A program made the position numbers and the translations under genes. Below are positions 62,095-64,000 of a stretch of DNA of 64,000 nucleotides, piece by piece. The stretch comes from Mesorhizobium sp. M3A.F.Ca.ET.080.04.2.1. GTDB taxonomy: Bacteria; Pseudomonadota; Alphaproteobacteria; Rhizobiales; Rhizobiaceae. The number at the start of each line of letters is the position of its first letter. Within the stretch, counting starts at the first letter, position 1. The notes under the pieces are model-generated. The model worked only from the letters and a program-made list of their open reading frames with translations, was not told where the DNA came from and searched no databases. The stretch is taken from positions 1,364,001-1,428,000 of the forward strand of contig NZ_CP034451.1 in assembly GCF_003952525.1 (NCBI RefSeq), given 5' to 3'.

Positions 62095-63207
62095 ATGAAC
62101 GACACCAAGAAGCAAACCATCCAATCGCTCGCCGAAAGGGCAAAGCGCGGCGAGATTTCGCGCCGGCAGTTCGCGCAGCTTGCGGGCCTCGTGCTTGCCG
62201 GCACGCCGATGCTTTTGCGCTCGACCGGCGCTTTCGCCGCGGCGAAGGAACTGGTGCTGGTCAACTGGGGCGGCGACGCCATAACGGCCTACGACGCGGC
62301 ATATGGCCAGGCCTTCACCAAGGACACCGGCATTCCGGTCAAGATGGACGGCTCAGGCCCGACCGAAGGCGCGATTGCGGCGCAGTTCAAGAGCGGCGCG
62401 CCCACCTGGGACCTGGTCGACGTCGACCCGTTCTCGGCCATCACGCTCGGCGGCCAGGGCATGCTCGAGCCGATCGACTATTCGATCGTCGACAAGAAGA
62501 AGATGCGCGAAGGCTTCGGCTGGGAGTATGCGGCTTCCACCTACTTCTTCTCCTATGTGATCGCCTACGACTCGCAGAAATTCGGCTCCAACGCGCCGAC
62601 CGGCATGGCCGACTTCTTCGACGTGAAGAAATTCCCGGGCAAGCGCTCACTCTACAAATGGGGCGTGTCGAGCTGGGAAGCCGCGTTGCTTGCCGACGGC
62701 GTCGCGCCGGCCTCGCTCTATCCGCTCGATCTCAAGCGCGCGCACGACAAGATCGCAGCCTTCAAGGAGAACGTCGTCTCCTATTGGGGCGGCGGCGCCG
62801 AGAGCCAGAGCGTGCTGCTCAACGGCGAGGCTTCGATGGCGATCGTGTGGTCGACGCGCGCTTCGCTGATCGAACAGGACTCCGGCGGCCAGATCAAGTT
62901 CATCTGGGACCAGGGCCTGATCTCGCCCGGCGCGCTCGCCGTGCTGAAGAACAATCCGGGCGGCAAGGAAGCGGCGATGAAGTTCATCGCCAGCACCCAG
63001 GACCCGCAGAAGGAATTGGTGATGTTCGACAAGCTCGGCCAAGGCCCGGCCAACCCGGCAACCGACGCGCTGATCCCGGCCGACAAGAAGCGCATCAACC
63101 CGGTAGACCCCGAAAACATGAAGAAGCAGATCGTGCTCGACATGGAGTGGTACGCCAAGAATTACGGCGCGGCGCTGGACGAATACACCAAGATCATCTC
63201 CGCCTGA
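62095..63207 (+). CDS. PotD-like substrate-binding protein with Tat-type signal
   Basis: A 370-residue extracytoplasmic solute-binding protein. Residues 1-48 contain a twin-arginine-type signal (SRRQFAQLAGLVLAG) ending near GAFAAA. ELVLVNWGGDAITAYDAAYG and GMLEPIDYSIVDKKKM are typical of polyamine/opine-type binding proteins. WSTRASLIEQDSGGQIKFIWDQG lies in the C-terminal half. No classic PotD polyamine-pocket residues can be confirmed by eye, so the ligand could be a related cationic compound. Confidence 0.88.
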   Translation: MNDTKKQTIQSLAERAKRGEISRRQFAQLAGLVLAGTPMLLRSTGAFAAAKELVLVNWGGDAITAYDAAYGQAFTKDTGIPVKMDGSGPTEGAIAAQFKSGAPTWDLVDVDPFSAITLGGQGMLEPIDYSIVDKKKMREGFGWEYAASTYFFSYVIAYDSQKFGSNAPTGMADFFDVKKFPGKRSLYKWGVSSWEAALLADGVAPASLYPLDLKRAHDKIAAFKENVVSYWGGGAESQSVLLNGEASMAIVWSTRASLIEQDSGGQIKFIWDQGLISPGALAVLKNNPGGKEAAMKFIASTQDPQKELVMFDKLGQGPANPATDALIPADKKRINPVDPENMKKQIVLDMEWYAKNYGAALDEYTKIISA

Positions 63208-63228
63208 TCGGGCGAGGATTTCCGGCTG

Positions 63229-64000
63229 ATGAGAGGCACCCTCTCCGACAGGATGGGCGCGGCGCTTTTGATGGCGCCGCTGCTCCTGTTTCTCGTGCTT
63301 GCCTATGCCTGGCCGTTCCTCGGTGTGGTGAAGTGGAGTTTCACCCTGCCGAGACCGGGTCTCGGTCAGTATGGCGCGCTGGTCAGCGACCCGCTGGTGC
63401 AGTCGGTGTTCGTTCGCACGCTGCGCATCGCCGCGATCGTCACGCTCGTGTCGGTCACCGCGGCCTATGCGATCACGGTGGTGTGGGTGCGCGGCAGCCC
63501 GGTGCAGCGCGTGCTCGCCGAATTCTGCATCCTGGTGCCGTTCTGGATCTCAGTGCTGACGCGCGCCTTCGGCTGGGTGGCGCTCCTGTCCAATCGGGGC
63601 CTGATCAACACCTGGCTGCAATCGATCGGCTTCATCTCCGAGCCGCTGACCCTGGTGCGCAACGAATTCGGCGTCGTCGTCGGCATGACCCATTTCCTCA
63701 TTCCCTTCGCCGTGTTCCCGCTGGCCTCGGCCATGCGGAGCCTCGACGAGCGCGTGCTGCTCGCCGCGCGCGGGCTGGGCTCCAGCCGCATGCGCACCTT
63801 CTGGACGGTGTTCGTGCCGATGACGCGCTCCGGCATCATCGGCGCGGCGATGATCGTCTTCGTCTTCTCGTTGGGCTTCTTCGTCACCCCGGCCATCCTC
63901 GGCGGCGGCCGCAGCGTGATGATCGCCGAGCTCATCTATCTCAGGATTTTCCAGAGCCCCGATTGGGGACTGGGCGCAGCGATCAGCGTCGTGCTGGTGG
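63229..64000 (+). CDS. PotB-like ABC transporter permease, C-terminus beyond window
   Basis: ATG 63229 opens a frame not closed at the window end (257 codons). Hydrophobic helices begin at about residues 12-32, 63-84 and 97-120. The EAA-type loop reads RSLDERVLLAARGLGSSRMRTFW (split, about residues 164-187), the site that contacts the ATPase. It lies 21 bp after the binding-protein stop. A second permease (PotC-like) is expected just beyond the window. Confidence 0.88.
   Translation, partial: MRGTLSDRMGAALLMAPLLLFLVLAYAWPFLGVVKWSFTLPRPGLGQYGALVSDPLVQSVFVRTLRIAAIVTLVSVTAAYAITVVWVRGSPVQRVLAEFCILVPFWISVLTRAFGWVALLSNRGLINTWLQSIGFISEPLTLVRNEFGVVVGMTHFLIPFAVFPLASAMRSLDERVLLAARGLGSSRMRTFWTVFVPMTRSGIIGAAMIVFVFSLGFFVTPAILGGGRSVMIAELIYLRIFQSPDWGLGAAISVVLV

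Overview
The window looks like a chromosomal segment of a high-GC alphaproteobacterium of the Rhizobiales, most likely Mesorhizobium or a close Phyllobacteriaceae relative. The indications are rhizobial protein families (BA14K-type repeats, DUF2778, ThuA, MinCDE with a CtrA-type box), an alphaproteobacterial SOS box (GTTC-N7-GTTC), and a dense family of hairpin-forming intergenic repeats of the kind seen in Mesorhizobium. I see no rRNA, tRNA, CRISPR array, phage or transposase gene. Assignments are from reading the sequence only; no database search was run.

Layout. 0-7 kb: the end of a secreted Gly/Asn-rich protein gene, then a surface-polysaccharide block (acyltransferase, two GT2 glycosyltransferases, an MsbA-like exporter). 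7-9.2 kb: minC-minD-minE with a CtrA-like box. 9.3-16 kb: small stress-type genes, two haemoglobin-type genes, a double BA14K-motif protein, a KamA/EpmB-like radical SAM enzyme, two unknown proteins. 16-32 kb: serine hydrolase, acyl-CoA synthetase, a frameshifted gene, a large coiled-coil protein, htpG, an ABC-F ATPase behind an 8-bp tandem repeat, a 2OG-Fe(II) oxygenase, OsmC, a MauG-type peroxidase, a DUF849 enzyme and a GFA protein. All copies of the large repeat family (13 loci) lie in this first half.

32-46.9 kb: a ThuA/ThuB-like pair, membrane proteins, a secreted DUF2778 protein, a translationally coupled type III polyketide synthase/methyltransferase/flavoprotein operon, an SRAP (YedK/HMCES) protein, gene remnants, and a divergent small-gene locus with a perfect SOS box. 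46.9-64 kb is a catabolic half. It holds a flavin oxidase and an eight-gene operon (periplasmic binding protein, ABC ATPase, permease, phosphotriesterase-like hydrolase, GATase1-like protein, PfkB kinase, BtpA-like protein, M20-type amidase) with its own XRE-cupin regulator and a promoter overlapped by two tandem palindromes. A second system follows: amidinotransferase-like enzyme, AbgB-like amidohydrolase, divergent LysR regulator and a PotABCD-type ABC transporter that runs off the window end.

The strongest leads are the eight-gene operon with unknown substrate and a readable operator/promoter, the type III PKS operon, the SOS-box small-gene locus, the CtrA-type box at min, and the repeat family, whose hairpin stems show compensatory changes and which includes an end-to-end deletion derivative.
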